Notes under the pieces: model-generated | What the model saw: only the letters and a program-made list of their open reading frames with translations | Told to the model about the DNA's origin: nothing | Database searches by the model: none | NCBI RefSeq assembly: GCF_001543325.1 | Contig: NZ_CP013355.1 | Coordinates: 2,324,001-2,388,000, forward strand | DNA: 64,000 bases | Reading direction: 5' to 3' | From: Lutibacter profundi | GTDB taxonomy: Bacteria; Bacteroidota; Bacteroidia; Flavobacteriales; Flavobacteriaceae | In this document: positions 45,954-55,675 of the stretch, piece after piece | Layout: the number at the start of each line of letters is the position of its first letter | Position numbering within the stretch: the stretch's first letter is position 1 | Translations under genes and position numbers: made by a program

Positions 45954-47348
45954 ATGTCTCATTACGAAGCACCTATAAGAGAACCATTAATAATTGGTAA
46001 TAAAAGTTACCACGACATTACCGTTGATGTTGCAGCGCCAGTTGAAGGTAAAGCCAATAAAAAATGGTGGATTGCATTTACAATAGCATTAGTTGCATTT
46101 TTATATGGAATTGGAGCAATTCTTTACACTATTGGAACAGGAATTGGAGTTTGGGGATTAAATAATAGAATTAACTGGGCTTGGGATATTACCAATTTTG
46201 TTTGGTGGGTAGGTATCGGTCATGCCGGAACACTAATCTCTGCAGTATTGTTGTTATTTCGTCAAAAATGGAGAATGGGTATTAACCGTTCTGCTGAAGC
46301 TATGACAATTTTTGCTGTTTTTCAAGCAGGTTTATTTCCAATAATTCATATGGGTAGAGTATGGAATGCATTTTATGTATTACCAATACCAAATGCACTT
46401 GGCTCACTATGGGTTAACTTTAACTCGCCTTTATTGTGGGATGTTTTTGCAATTTCAACATATTTATCTGTATCACTAGTATTTTGGTATACAGGACTGT
46501 TACCAGATTTTGCAATGTTAAGAGATAGAGCTGTTAGACCTTTTCAAAAGAAAATTTACAGTTTGTTAAGTTTTGGATGGTCAGGAAGATTAAAAGATTG
46601 GCAACGTTTTGAAGAAGTGTCATTGGTTTTGGCAGGTTTAGCAACGCCATTAGTACTATCTGTGCATACAATTGTATCTATGGATTTTGCAACTTCAGTA
46701 ATACCAGGATGGCATAGTACAATTTTTCCACCTTATTTTGTAGCTGGAGCAATTTTTTCAGGATTTGCAATGGTGCAAACACTTCTGTTAATTATGCGTA
46801 AGGTTTCAAATTTAGAAGCTTATATTACAAAAGTTCATATCGAAAATATGAATAAGGTAATTTTGCTAACAGGTGGTATTGTATCTGTAGCTTATATCAC
46901 AGAGTTTTTTATTGGGTGGTACTCAGGAAGTAGTTATGAAGATTATACATATTTATCAGTTGGTGCTGCTACAGGACCTTATTGGTGGGCTTTTTGGGCA
47001 TTAATTACTTGTAACTTTATATTTCCACAAACATTGTGGTTTAAAAAGTTAAGAACAAATTTTGTTTGGTCATTCTTTATTTCAATTGTTATTAATATTG
47101 GTATGTGGTTTGAGCGTTTTGATATTATTGTAATTGATTTAAGTAGAGGACATTTACCATCATCTTGGACAATGTTTTCACCAACGTTTGTTGATGTAGC
47201 TATTTTTATAGGAACCATAGGCTTTTTCTTTGTATTGTTTTTACTATATGCTAGAACTTTTCCAGTAATAGCACAAGCAGAGTTAAAGAGTATTTTAAAA
47301 TCATCAGGAGAAAATTATAAAAAATTAAGAGGAGATAATCATGAGTAG
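45954..47348 (+). CDS. actC: Alternative complex III subunit C (NrfD-like quinol-binding)
   Basis: The 464-residue integral membrane protein has about 10 helices and belongs to the NrfD/PsrC family. It starts with the ActC motif YEAPIREPLIIGNKSYHDIT. Later segments are IGHAGTLISAVLLLFRQKWR, IIHMGRVWNAFYVLPIPN and GWHSTIFPPYFVAGAIFSGFAM. It supplies a menaquinol oxidation site in the complex. Its end overlaps actD by 8 bp, so the two are translationally coupled. Confidence 0.97.
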   Translation: MSHYEAPIREPLIIGNKSYHDITVDVAAPVEGKANKKWWIAFTIALVAFLYGIGAILYTIGTGIGVWGLNNRINWAWDITNFVWWVGIGHAGTLISAVLLLFRQKWRMGINRSAEAMTIFAVFQAGLFPIIHMGRVWNAFYVLPIPNALGSLWVNFNSPLLWDVFAISTYLSVSLVFWYTGLLPDFAMLRDRAVRPFQKKIYSLLSFGWSGRLKDWQRFEEVSLVLAGLATPLVLSVHTIVSMDFATSVIPGWHSTIFPPYFVAGAIFSGFAMVQTLLLIMRKVSNLEAYITKVHIENMNKVILLTGGIVSVAYITEFFIGWYSGSSYEDYTYLSVGAATGPYWWAFWALITCNFIFPQTLWFKKLRTNFVWSFFISIVINIGMWFERFDIIVIDLSRGHLPSSWTMFSPTFVDVAIFIGTIGFFFVLFLLYARTFPVIAQAELKSILKSSGENYKKLRGDNHE

Positions 47349-47859
47349 TACAACTATACAAGCTATTTTCGACGATGATGATGTACTTTTAAGTGCTGTT
47401 AAAGACTTAAAAGCTGCAGACTATCATATTGAAGAAATATTTACGCCTTTTCCAGTTCATGGATTGGACAAAGCAGCAGGGCTTAAAAATACAAGAATTG
47501 CAATAACATCATTTATTTATGGATTAATAGGGTTGGCATTTGCAACTTGGATGATGAACTTTATGATGGTTGCTGATTGGCCTCAAAACATAGGAGGTAA
47601 ACCAAGCTTCAGTTTTGCTGAAAACATGCCAGCTTTTGTGCCAATTATGTTTGAATTAACGGTATTTTTTGCTGCACATTTAATGGTAATTACTTTTTAT
47701 ATGCGTAGTAAATTATGGCCTTTTAAAAAAGCTGAAAATCCTGATGTTAGAACAACAGATGATCACTTTTTATTAGAAGTATCAACAATAAATGATGTAA
47801 AAACATTGGAAAATTTATTGAAAGATATGGGAGCTAAGGAAATTAAAACAAAAGCATAA
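47341..47859 (+). CDS. actD: Alternative complex III subunit D (DUF3341)
   Basis: The 172-residue protein has two membrane helices (about residues 55-80 and 95-118). The N-terminal half carries AIFDDDDVLLSAVKDLKAADYHIEEIFTPFPVHGLD, of which the FTPFPVHG core is diagnostic of ActD/DUF3341. It is a structural subunit at the membrane face of ACIII. It overlaps actC and is followed by actE after 5 bp. Confidence 0.96.
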   Translation: MSSTTIQAIFDDDDVLLSAVKDLKAADYHIEEIFTPFPVHGLDKAAGLKNTRIAITSFIYGLIGLAFATWMMNFMMVADWPQNIGGKPSFSFAENMPAFVPIMFELTVFFAAHLMVITFYMRSKLWPFKKAENPDVRTTDDHFLLEVSTINDVKTLENLLKDMGAKEIKTKA

Positions 47860-47864
47860 GAATA

Positions 47865-48425
47865 ATGAAACAAACACTTAACATAATAACAATAGTTGTA
47901 TTGGTGATAAGTTTGAGTTCTTGTTATGGAGACAAGAGAAAGCCAAATGCACGTTATATGGCTAGTACAGACATGTATGCACCAGTTGGTTACGAAACCT
48001 ATGCTAAAAATCCAAATTTTAAGAATGGATTAGAAGCTCAAGCTCCTGTAGAAGGCACAATTTTTAGAGGAGAAGTACCTTATGAAATTCCAAATACTGA
48101 AGATGGTTATGTTTTAGCAAAAGAAACATTAAAATCTCCTTTAGAAATTAACGAAAAAAACTTGTCAAAAGGGAAAGAATTGTACACAATTTATTGTGCT
48201 GTTTGCCATGGAAATAAAGGTGATGGACAAGGAATTCTTGTTAAACGTGAGAAGTTTTTAGGAATTCCTAATTATAAAGATAGAGAGATTACAGAAGGTA
48301 GTATTTACCACGTTATTATGTATGGAAGAAATATGATGGGATCACATGCATCACAATTAAAAAACAATGAACGTTGGCAAATTGTTCAATATGTTGAAGA
48401 ATTAAGAGCCAATTTGTTACAGTAA
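47865..48425 (+). CDS. actE: Alternative complex III subunit E (monohaem cytochrome c lipoprotein)
   Basis: The 186-residue lipoprotein (lipobox SLSSC, Cys20) carries a single class-I cytochrome c domain. The haem motif is CAVCH (111-115) in YCAVCHGNKGDGQG, and the likely axial Met lies in YGRNMMGSHASQL. It is expected to hand electrons from ActA to the terminal oxidase or a soluble carrier. It sits between actD (5 bp) and actF (33 bp). Confidence 0.96.
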   Translation: MKQTLNIITIVVLVISLSSCYGDKRKPNARYMASTDMYAPVGYETYAKNPNFKNGLEAQAPVEGTIFRGEVPYEIPNTEDGYVLAKETLKSPLEINEKNLSKGKELYTIYCAVCHGNKGDGQGILVKREKFLGIPNYKDREITEGSIYHVIMYGRNMMGSHASQLKNNERWQIVQYVEELRANLLQ

Positions 48426-48458
48426 AATACATCAAAAAATAAGATAGATATTAAGGAT

Positions 48459-49802
48459 ATGTATAGTTTTTCAAAAAAATTAAAATTAAGTGCAATCATT
48501 TTTATGATTACAGGAGTGTTAGGTATTGCTTATGGTTTTTATTCGGCTCCAAGTACTATTGCTGATGTTCAGGAGATAATGATGCATCAAGAAAATGGGC
48601 ATAGTGAAGCACAAGTTTCAAACACAAATGAGCATATTGAAAAAGGAGAAGAGGCTAATAATGAGCATAATAATGAGAATGAACACCTAACTCATGCGCT
48701 TCATGCTTTACAAAACAGGCCATATTCTGCTGTGTTTATTGCTATGTTTTTCTTTTTTATGATAGCACTTGGAACACTTGTTTTTTATGCTATTCAATAT
48801 GCCTCTCAAGCAGGATGGTCCATAGTATTGTTTCGAGTAATGGAAGGAATTACAGCATATTTATTACCGGGTTCATTATTTATTCTTGCTTTTTTAATTA
48901 TCTCAGCTGCAAATGGTCACCATTATTATGTATGGATGACTCCAGATTTTTACAATCCACAAAGTGAACACTATGATGAAATTTTAGTTGGTAAAAGTTG
49001 GTGGTTAAACACTCCATTTTGGATGATTAGATCATTTATATATTTGTTAGGATGGAATTTTTACCGCTATTATGCTGTGAAAAAATCGTTAGCACAAGAT
49101 GCATCAAAAGACTTAACATATTATAAAAAGAGTATGAAAGCATCTATATATTTTCTAATCTTCTTTTTTGTTACAGAATCTATGATGTCTTGGGATTGGA
49201 TTATGTCTCTAACTCCACACTGGCAAAGTACTTTGTTTGGTTGGTATGTGTTTTCTTCAATGTTTGTATCTGCAATTACAGTAATTGCAATGGTTACAAT
49301 TTACTTGAGATCTAGAGGTTTTTTGCCAAAAGTTAATGATAGCCATTTGCATGATTTAGCAAAATTTATGTTTGGTTTTAGTATTTTTTGGACTTACTTA
49401 TGGTTTTCTCAATTTATGTTAATTTGGTACGCAAATATGCCTGAAGAAACGGCTTATTTTATACCTAGATTATTAGGTAATTATCAACTGTTATTTATTG
49501 GAATGCTATTGCCTAATTTTGTTTTCCCAATTTTAGTATTAATGAATAGTGATTACAAAAGAATTCCTTGGTTTATTATATCAACGGGTATCATAATATT
49601 AATTGGTCATTATGTAGATATTTTTGTGATGATTACTCCGGCAACCGTTGGAGATCATTGGAATATTGGAATACCAGAAATTGGTTCAATTTTATTCTTT
49701 TTAGGATTGTTTATTTATGTTGTATTTACAGCATTAACAAAATCGCCTTTATTGGTAAAAGGGAATCCATTTTTAAAAGAAAGTGAACATTTTCACTATT
49801 AA
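48459..49802 (+). CDS. actF: Alternative complex III subunit F (NrfD-like)
   Basis: The 447-residue membrane protein has about 10 helices and is paralogous in fold to ActC. The segment between helices 1 and 2 (about residues 42-80) is rich in His, Glu and Asn. Conserved blocks include YVWMTPDFYNPQSEHYDE, FFVTESMMSWDWIMSLTPHW and LWFSQFMLIWYANMPEETAYF. In ACIII this subunit lines a possible proton route. It is the last gene before a terminator, so coxBA is a separate unit. Confidence 0.95.
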   Translation: MYSFSKKLKLSAIIFMITGVLGIAYGFYSAPSTIADVQEIMMHQENGHSEAQVSNTNEHIEKGEEANNEHNNENEHLTHALHALQNRPYSAVFIAMFFFFMIALGTLVFYAIQYASQAGWSIVLFRVMEGITAYLLPGSLFILAFLIISAANGHHYYVWMTPDFYNPQSEHYDEILVGKSWWLNTPFWMIRSFIYLLGWNFYRYYAVKKSLAQDASKDLTYYKKSMKASIYFLIFFFVTESMMSWDWIMSLTPHWQSTLFGWYVFSSMFVSAITVIAMVTIYLRSRGFLPKVNDSHLHDLAKFMFGFSIFWTYLWFSQFMLIWYANMPEETAYFIPRLLGNYQLLFIGMLLPNFVFPILVLMNSDYKRIPWFIISTGIIILIGHYVDIFVMITPATVGDHWNIGIPEIGSILFFLGLFIYVVFTALTKSPLLVKGNPFLKESEHFHY

Positions 49803-49826
49803 ATAGAAAAAAACATTACAGAAAAG

Positions 49827-49860
49827 AATCCTGAACTCATTTTATTCGGGATTTTTTTTA
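49827..49860 (+). terminator. Terminator of the act operon
   Basis: AATCCTGAA (49827-49835) pairs with TTCGGGATT (49845-49853) with one T-G wobble, followed by a run of T's. Confidence 0.85.
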
Positions 49861-49866
49861 TATTTG
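49859..49866 (+). promoter_or_regulatory. -7 promoter element of coxB-coxA
   Basis: TATATTTG matches TAnnTTTG exactly and directly abuts the act terminator tail, 30 nt before the coxB ATG. The -33 region is unclear. Confidence 0.5.
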
Positions 49867-49895
49867 ACACTACTATAAAATAACTAACTAAAAAA

Positions 49896-50903
49896 ATGAC
49901 AGCATTACTTTATATTTTACTGGCAATTGTTATTGCAGTTGCCCTATGGCAGATAACAAGTATTTTCAATTTAAAGAGTACAATAGCTACTGAAAAAGAT
50001 AATAATATTCAAGGAATTCTATTTGTACTCTTTGGGGTTTTCTTTTATGGATTAATGATATTTTCTTTTTGGAAATATACAGTGGTTTTATTACCTGAAG
50101 CTGCATCTATTGAGGGAGAAAGAATAGAAAACTTATATATTGTTACAATGTTGCTTATACTTTTTGTGCAAGCAATAACACAATTCATATTATTCTTTTT
50201 CGCTTTTAAGTATAGAGGTATTAAAGGTAGAAAGGCTCTATTTTATGCTGATAGTTCTAAGCTTGAAGCAATTTGGACTATTGTTCCAGCAATCACTTTA
50301 TCAGGTCTAGTTTTATACGGACTTTTTGTTTGGACTGATGTAATGGATGCATCAAATGCTGAAGATCCTTTGATTGTTGAAATATATGCAAAACAATTTC
50401 AATGGGAAGCTCGTTATGCAGGTGAAGATAATGAACTTGGTAGAGCAAATGTAAGAAACATAAAAGGGATAAATACAATGGGTGTTGATATGACCGACAG
50501 AAATGCTAATGATGATATTCCTGTAAGAGAATTACACTTGCCAAAAGGACGTAAAGTAATATTTAAATTTCGTTCACAAGATGTGTTACATTCAGCGTAT
50601 ATGCCACATTTTAGAGCACAAATGAACTGTGTACCTGGAATGGTAACGCAATTTGCATTTACTCCAAGTTTAACAACTGAAGAAATGAGAGAGAATAAAA
50701 AAACAGTAGCTAAAGTTGCAGGCATAAATAAAATTAGAGCAGCAAAAGGAGAAGATCCTTATGAATTTGATTATTTATTATTATGTAATAAAATTTGTGG
50801 AGCTTCACATTATAATATGCAAATGAAAATTGTTGTTGAAGAAGAAGGAGCATTTAATTCTTGGTTAAAAAATCAAAAAACATTAGCTGAAATCATAAAA
50901 TAA
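49896..50903 (+). CDS. coxB: Cytochrome c oxidase subunit II
   Basis: The 335-residue protein has three hydrophobic segments at its N-terminus; the last two (about residues 40-60 and 85-110) bracket the usual subunit II hairpin. The cupredoxin domain has the CuA ligands His232 (in DVLHSAYMPHF), Cys297, Cys301, His305 and Met308 (in CNKICGASHYNM). There is no fused cytochrome c domain, so an external c haem (ActA, ActE or a soluble cytochrome) must be the donor. It lies 37 bp upstream of coxA. Confidence 0.97.
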   Translation: MTALLYILLAIVIAVALWQITSIFNLKSTIATEKDNNIQGILFVLFGVFFYGLMIFSFWKYTVVLLPEAASIEGERIENLYIVTMLLILFVQAITQFILFFFAFKYRGIKGRKALFYADSSKLEAIWTIVPAITLSGLVLYGLFVWTDVMDASNAEDPLIVEIYAKQFQWEARYAGEDNELGRANVRNIKGINTMGVDMTDRNANDDIPVRELHLPKGRKVIFKFRSQDVLHSAYMPHFRAQMNCVPGMVTQFAFTPSLTTEEMRENKKTVAKVAGINKIRAAKGEDPYEFDYLLLCNKICGASHYNMQMKIVVEEEGAFNSWLKNQKTLAEIIK

Positions 50904-50940
50904 TAAACTAACTACTACACTTCTAACTAAAAAATTTAAT

Positions 50941-52692
50941 ATGTCAGATCATCATCATAAAGAAACATTTATTACGAAATACGTTTTTAATACTGACCAT
51001 AAAATGATTTCTAAACAGTACCTAATTACAGGTATATTCATGGGAATTATAGGAGTCTTTATGTCTATGTTGTTTCGTTTGCAAATTGCTTGGCCAGATC
51101 ATTCTTTTGGAATAATTGAAGCTTTTTTAGGAAAACATCAAGACGGAGGTGTTATGACCCCAGATTTCTATTTAGCATTGGTTACCATCCATGGTACAAT
51201 TATGGTGTTTTTTGTTTTAACAGCTGGTTTAAGTGGTACTTTTAGTAACTTATTAATTCCATTACAAATAGGAGCTCGTGATATGGCATCAGGTTTTTTA
51301 AATATGGTATCATATTGGTTATTCTTTCTGTCTAGCGTTATAATGGTTTGCTCTTTGTTTATTGAAGCAGGCCCAGCATCTGCAGGTTGGACAATTTATC
51401 CACCTCTAAGTGCATTGCCTCAAGCTATCCCAGGTTCAGGATTGGGAATGACTCTTTGGTTAATCTCTATGGCTATTTTTATAGCTTCATCTTTATTAGG
51501 AGCTTTAAATTATATTGTAACAGTTCTTAATTTGAGAACAGTTGGAATGAAAATGGTTAGATTACCTTTAACTATTTGGGCATTTTTTGTAACAGCTATT
51601 ATTGGTGTTGTTTCGTTTCCGGTATTACTGTCAGCTGCTTTGTTATTAATTTTTGATAGAAGTTTTGGAACTTCATTTTACTTATCAGATATATTTATTC
51701 AGGGTGAAGTTTTACATTATCAAGGGGGGTCACCTGTATTATTTGAACATTTATTTTGGTTTTTAGGACACCCTGAGGTATATATTGTAATACTACCTGC
51801 AATGGGTATTGTTTCCGAAATTATAGCGTGTAATTCTCGAAAACCAATTTTTGGTTATAGAGCAATGATTGGTTCAATCATTGCAATTGCATTTTTATCT
51901 ACAATTGTTTGGGGACATCATATGTTTGTGTCTGGGATGAATCCGTTTTTAGGATCCGTATTTACTTTTACAACTTTATTAATTGCTATACCATCAGCAG
52001 TTAAGTCATTTAACTGGATTACCACTTTATGGAAAGGAAATTTACAAATGAATCCAGCAATGTTATTTTCAATAGGATTTGTTTCTACATTTATAACTGG
52101 AGGATTAACAGGGATAGTTCTTGGAGATAGTGCTTTAGATATCAATGTTCATGATACCTACTTTGTTGTGGCTCACTTTCATTTAGTTATGGGTGTTTCA
52201 GCCATATATGGAATGTTTGCTGGTGTATATCATTGGTTTCCAAAAATGTATGGAAGAATGATGAATAAAACATTAGGATATTGGCATTTTTGGATTACAG
52301 CAGTAGCAGCTTATGGCGTTTTCTTCCCAATGCATTTTGTTGGCTTAGCTGGTTTGCCACGTAGATATTATTCAAATACAGCATTTCCTTTATTTGATGA
52401 TTTAGCCGATATTAATGTTGTAATTACATTATTTGCTATTTTAGGAGGTTTAGCTCAAATTATTTTCTTAGCAAATTTCTTTATTAGTATTTACAAAGGG
52501 AAAAAAGCAACTCAAAACCCTTGGAAATCTAACACATTGGAATGGACGACTCCTGTTGAACATATCCATGGAAATTGGCCAGGAGAATTACCAGTTGTTC
52601 ATCGTTGGCCTTATGATTATAGTAAACCAGGACTTCCTGAAGATTTTGTTTTACAAACTACGCCTTTATATGAAGGTGAAGAAGAATCTTAA
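50941..52692 (+). CDS. coxA: Cytochrome c oxidase subunit I (haem-copper, A-family)
   Basis: The 583-residue protein has about 12 helices and all metal ligands. TIHGTIMVFFVLTAG holds a haem a ligand. GHPEVYIVILP has CuB ligand His277, the proton-gate Glu279 and the cross-linked Tyr281. HHMF gives the CuB His pair, and VAHFHLVMG the haem His residues. The Glu in HPEVY places it with A1-type proton-pumping oxidases. Subunit III and assembly genes are not in this window. It is followed by a terminator. Confidence 0.98.
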   Translation: MSDHHHKETFITKYVFNTDHKMISKQYLITGIFMGIIGVFMSMLFRLQIAWPDHSFGIIEAFLGKHQDGGVMTPDFYLALVTIHGTIMVFFVLTAGLSGTFSNLLIPLQIGARDMASGFLNMVSYWLFFLSSVIMVCSLFIEAGPASAGWTIYPPLSALPQAIPGSGLGMTLWLISMAIFIASSLLGALNYIVTVLNLRTVGMKMVRLPLTIWAFFVTAIIGVVSFPVLLSAALLLIFDRSFGTSFYLSDIFIQGEVLHYQGGSPVLFEHLFWFLGHPEVYIVILPAMGIVSEIIACNSRKPIFGYRAMIGSIIAIAFLSTIVWGHHMFVSGMNPFLGSVFTFTTLLIAIPSAVKSFNWITTLWKGNLQMNPAMLFSIGFVSTFITGGLTGIVLGDSALDINVHDTYFVVAHFHLVMGVSAIYGMFAGVYHWFPKMYGRMMNKTLGYWHFWITAVAAYGVFFPMHFVGLAGLPRRYYSNTAFPLFDDLADINVVITLFAILGGLAQIIFLANFFISIYKGKKATQNPWKSNTLEWTTPVEHIHGNWPGELPVVHRWPYDYSKPGLPEDFVLQTTPLYEGEEES

Positions 52693-52712
52693 ATTTAAAA
52701 TATTTTGTTTTG

Positions 52713-52745
52713 AAAACCTTTCTAATTTTTAGAAAGGTTTTTTTA
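52713..52745 (+). terminator. Terminator of coxBA
   Basis: Perfect 12-bp stem AAAACCTTTCTA (52713-52724) and TAGAAAGGTTTT (52730-52741), a 5-nt loop and a T run. Confidence 0.9.
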
Positions 52746-52752
52746 TTTCTAC

Positions 52753-52760
52753 TATCTTTG
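52753..52760 (+). promoter_or_regulatory. -7 promoter element of ruvB
   Basis: TATCTTTG matches TAnnTTTG and ends only 5 nt before the ruvB ATG at 52766, so the transcript would be almost leaderless. No -33 TTG is obvious. Confidence 0.45.
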
Positions 52761-52765
52761 TTTCT

Positions 52766-53788
52766 ATGAATGAAAACTTGAATCCTGAAAAAAATGATTT
52801 TAACTCTGAAGAATTAGAAGTTGAAAAAAAATTACGCCCATTAACTTTTGATGATTTTACAGGTCAAGAACAAGTTTTAGAAAACTTAAAAATATTTGTT
52901 GAAGCTGCCAATTTAAGAGGTGAAGCTTTAGATCATACATTATTTCATGGCCCTCCAGGATTGGGAAAAACAACATTAGCTCATATTCTTGCTAATGAAT
53001 TAAATGTTGGATTAAAAATTACTTCGGGGCCTGTTCTAGATAAACCAGGAGATTTAGCCGGTTTATTAACAAATTTAACAGAACGTGATGTATTATTTAT
53101 AGATGAAATACATAGGTTAAGTCCAATTGTTGAAGAATATTTATATTCTGCAATGGAAGATTACCGTATTGATATTATGATTGAAACGGGTCCCAATGCA
53201 CGTACAGTTCAAATAGATTTGGAACCATTTACCTTAATAGGAGCTACCACACGTTCAGGGTTATTAACAGCTCCAATGAGAGCACGTTTTGGTATTAGTA
53301 GTAGATTACAATATTATAACACAGAATTATTGACTACAATTGTACAGCGCAGTGCAACCATTTTAAAAGTACCAGTTTCAATGGAATCAGCCATTGAAAT
53401 TGCTGGTAGAAGCAGAGGCACACCACGGATAGCCAATGCATTGTTGAGAAGAGTTCGTGATTTTGCTCAAATAAAAGGAGACGGGAATATAAATATAGAG
53501 ATTGCAAAATACGCCTTAAATGCCTTAAATGTTGATGCCCATGGATTGGATGAAATGGACAATAAAATTTTAACAACTATTATTGATAAATTTAAAGGTG
53601 GTCCAGTTGGTATTACAACCATTGCAACTGCTGTAGGTGAAAATACTGAAACAATAGAAGAAGTGTATGAGCCATTTTTAATTCAAGAAGGTTTTATAAT
53701 GAGAACACCTCGAGGAAGAGAGGTAACAGAGCTTGCGTATAAACACTTGGGTAAAATTAAAGGAAAAAATCAAAGAGAATTATTTTAA
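52766..53788 (+). CDS. ruvB: Holliday junction branch migration helicase RuvB
   Basis: The 340-residue AAA+ ATPase drives branch migration with RuvA. It has [20 protein letters not shown] (about residues 22-41), Walker [10 protein letters not shown], Walker [10 protein letters not shown], the sensor block [18 protein letters not shown] and the C-terminal winged helix ([15 protein letters not shown], then [13 protein letters not shown]). The start is the first ATG; the N-terminal leader [12 protein letters not shown] resembles other flavobacterial RuvB proteins. No ruvA or ruvC lies nearby. Confidence 0.98.
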   Translation: MNENLNPEKNDFNSEELEVEKKLRPLTFDDFTGQEQVLENLKIFVEAANLRGEALDHTLFHGPPGLGKTTLAHILANELNVGLKITSGPVLDKPGDLAGLLTNLTERDVLFIDEIHRLSPIVEEYLYSAMEDYRIDIMIETGPNARTVQIDLEPFTLIGATTRSGLLTAPMRARFGISSRLQYYNTELLTTIVQRSATILKVPVSMESAIEIAGRSRGTPRIANALLRRVRDFAQIKGDGNINIEIAKYALNALNVDAHGLDEMDNKILTTIIDKFKGGPVGITTIATAVGENTETIEEVYEPFLIQEGFIMRTPRGREVTELAYKHLGKIKGKNQRELF

Positions 53789-53797
53789 TCAGATAAA

Positions 53798-53811
53798 GTG
53801 ATGTTTATCAC
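53798..53811 (+). promoter_or_regulatory. Crp/Fnr-type palindrome A, upstream of the first SulP gene
   Basis: GTGAT-gttt-ATCAC is a perfect 5-bp half-site palindrome. Its centre (53804.5) is 32 bp upstream of the centre of the -7 box TATTTTTG at 53833-53840. Confidence 0.65.
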
Positions 53812-53832
53812 AATACTAAAAATAGTTCGCTG

Positions 53833-53840
53833 TATTTTTG
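53833..53840 (+). promoter_or_regulatory. -7 promoter element of the first SulP gene
   Basis: TATTTTTG matches TAnnTTTG exactly, 28 nt before the ATG. Palindrome A takes the place where a -33 element would lie, as for an activator-dependent promoter. Confidence 0.6.
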
Positions 53841-53868
53841 TTTTAAAATAAGATTACAAACTTACAAA

Positions 53869-55602
53869 ATGAGTTTAAAACAAGTATTCCCTTTTTTGAA
53901 TTGGCTTCCTTTAGTTAAAAAAACTTGGAAGGATGATTTAATTGCTGGTTTAACAGGAACTATTATTGTAATACCACAAGCTGTAGCATTTGCTTTAATT
54001 GCCGGTATGCCACCAGTTTATGGATTTTACATTGCCATGGTAGCTCCAATTATTGCTGCATTATGGGGCTCCTCTTACCATTTAATTTCAGGGCCAACTA
54101 CCACTAGTTCAATAGTGGTTTTTGCAATTATCACAAAATTTTACCATCCTGAGAATGAAATTGACATGTACATATCTATGACAATTGTTTTGTCTTTTAT
54201 GGCAGGCGTTATAAAGCTGCTAATGGGGCTTTTTAAAATGGGGAAATTAGTAGATTTTGTTTCTAATTCTGTAGTAATTGGATTTACTGCAGGAGCTGGA
54301 ATTTTAATTGCATTTAAACAATTAAAACATGTTTTTGGTATAAAAGTACCACAGGAATCAAAAATATATGAAGTTGTAAACTATATTATTCTACATATTA
54401 AGGAAACAAATACATATACTTTGCTAGTTGCTTTTGCTACACTTTTAATTGCGGTTTTAATAAAAAAATATTTAAAAAAAATAGGACGATTTAATTTGTT
54501 AATAGCGATGGTTTTAGGAACGTTGCTTGCAATTTATTTAGGAGGGGAACAAGCTGGAATTCAAACTGTTGGACACATACCAAACCATTTGCCACCTTTT
54601 AAAGTGCCTAATTTTAGTTTAGACTGGCTTCAGAAATTATTTCCAGGAGCTATTGTTTTAGCTTTATTGGGGTTAGTAGAAGCGGTATCAATTTCAAGAG
54701 CTGTAGCGTTACATTCACATCAAAAGTTAAACAATAATCAAGAGTTTATAGGTCAAGGACTATCAAATATTATTCCCAGCTTTTTTTCTTGCTACGCTAG
54801 TTCAGGCTCTTTTACACGGTCTGGAGTTAATTATCAGGCAGGTGCAAAAACACCACTTTCAGCAATAATAGCAGGAATTGGGTTAATTTTTGTTTTGCTA
54901 TTTGGAGCTAAATATGCATCATACCTACCAAAACCTGCAATGGGAGGAATAATTTTATTGGTAGGCTATAACTTAATTGATTTTAAACATGTAAAATTAA
55001 TTTATAAAAGCAGTAGAAGAGAACTGTTGGTGTTTTTATTAACTTTATTAGGAACATTATTTTTACATCTAGAACAAGCTGTAATTTTAGGTATTGCAGT
55101 TTCATTGGTGTTTTATCTAGAGAGAACATCTAAACCAAACATTGCAGAACTAGGTTTAAATAAGACTAAAAAATTTATAAACATTATAAGAGATTCTTCA
55201 GTACTTGAATGTCCACAATTAAAAATTATACGTATTGATGGTTCTCTTTATTTTGGAGCAGTAGAAGAAGTATCAAATTTTTTCACTGACCTTTATGAAA
55301 AAAATGATAGCAAGCATATATTAGTTCTTTCTAATGGAATTAATTTTATTGATTTAGCAGGAGCCGAATGGTTAACACATGAAGTTCAGAAATGGAGAGA
55401 AAAAGGAGGTCAAATTTATTTTTCAGGAATGAAATTAGTAAGTCAAGATATTCTTATTAAAGGAGGTTTCTTTGAAAAAATAGGAGCCCAATACTTTTTT
55501 AAAAATAAAAATATTGCAATAGCATCTATTTTTAAAGATTTAGATAAAAATATTTGCAAAGGCTGTGAGCTTAAAATATTTAATGAATGTAAAAATACGT
55601 AA
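53869..55602 (+). CDS. SulP-family anion transporter with STAS domain and Cys-rich tail
   Basis: The 577-residue protein begins FPFLNWLPLVKKTWKDDLIAG, the SulP start. It has about 12-14 helices with GTIIVIPQAVAFALIAGMPP and the ASSGSFTRSGVNYQAGAKTP signature. A cytoplasmic STAS domain follows (about 440-560; LKIIRIDGSLYFGAVEEV). It ends in a short tail CKGCELKIFNEC with three Cys, not usual for SulP. SulP proteins carry sulfate, bicarbonate or other anions. Next to sulfide-oxidation genes, export of sulfate or sulfite, or bicarbonate uptake, is inference. A Crp/Fnr-like site precedes it. Confidence 0.92.
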   Translation: MSLKQVFPFLNWLPLVKKTWKDDLIAGLTGTIIVIPQAVAFALIAGMPPVYGFYIAMVAPIIAALWGSSYHLISGPTTTSSIVVFAIITKFYHPENEIDMYISMTIVLSFMAGVIKLLMGLFKMGKLVDFVSNSVVIGFTAGAGILIAFKQLKHVFGIKVPQESKIYEVVNYIILHIKETNTYTLLVAFATLLIAVLIKKYLKKIGRFNLLIAMVLGTLLAIYLGGEQAGIQTVGHIPNHLPPFKVPNFSLDWLQKLFPGAIVLALLGLVEAVSISRAVALHSHQKLNNNQEFIGQGLSNIIPSFFSCYASSGSFTRSGVNYQAGAKTPLSAIIAGIGLIFVLLFGAKYASYLPKPAMGGIILLVGYNLIDFKHVKLIYKSSRRELLVFLLTLLGTLFLHLEQAVILGIAVSLVFYLERTSKPNIAELGLNKTKKFINIIRDSSVLECPQLKIIRIDGSLYFGAVEEVSNFFTDLYEKNDSKHILVLSNGINFIDLAGAEWLTHEVQKWREKGGQIYFSGMKLVSQDILIKGGFFEKIGAQYFFKNKNIAIASIFKDLDKNICKGCELKIFNECKNT

Positions 55603-55675
55603 GGTATTTTAGAAACATTAAACGCCATAAATAATTGTTTTAAAAGTATAAATAGACTTTTTAAAGTTAGAAACT

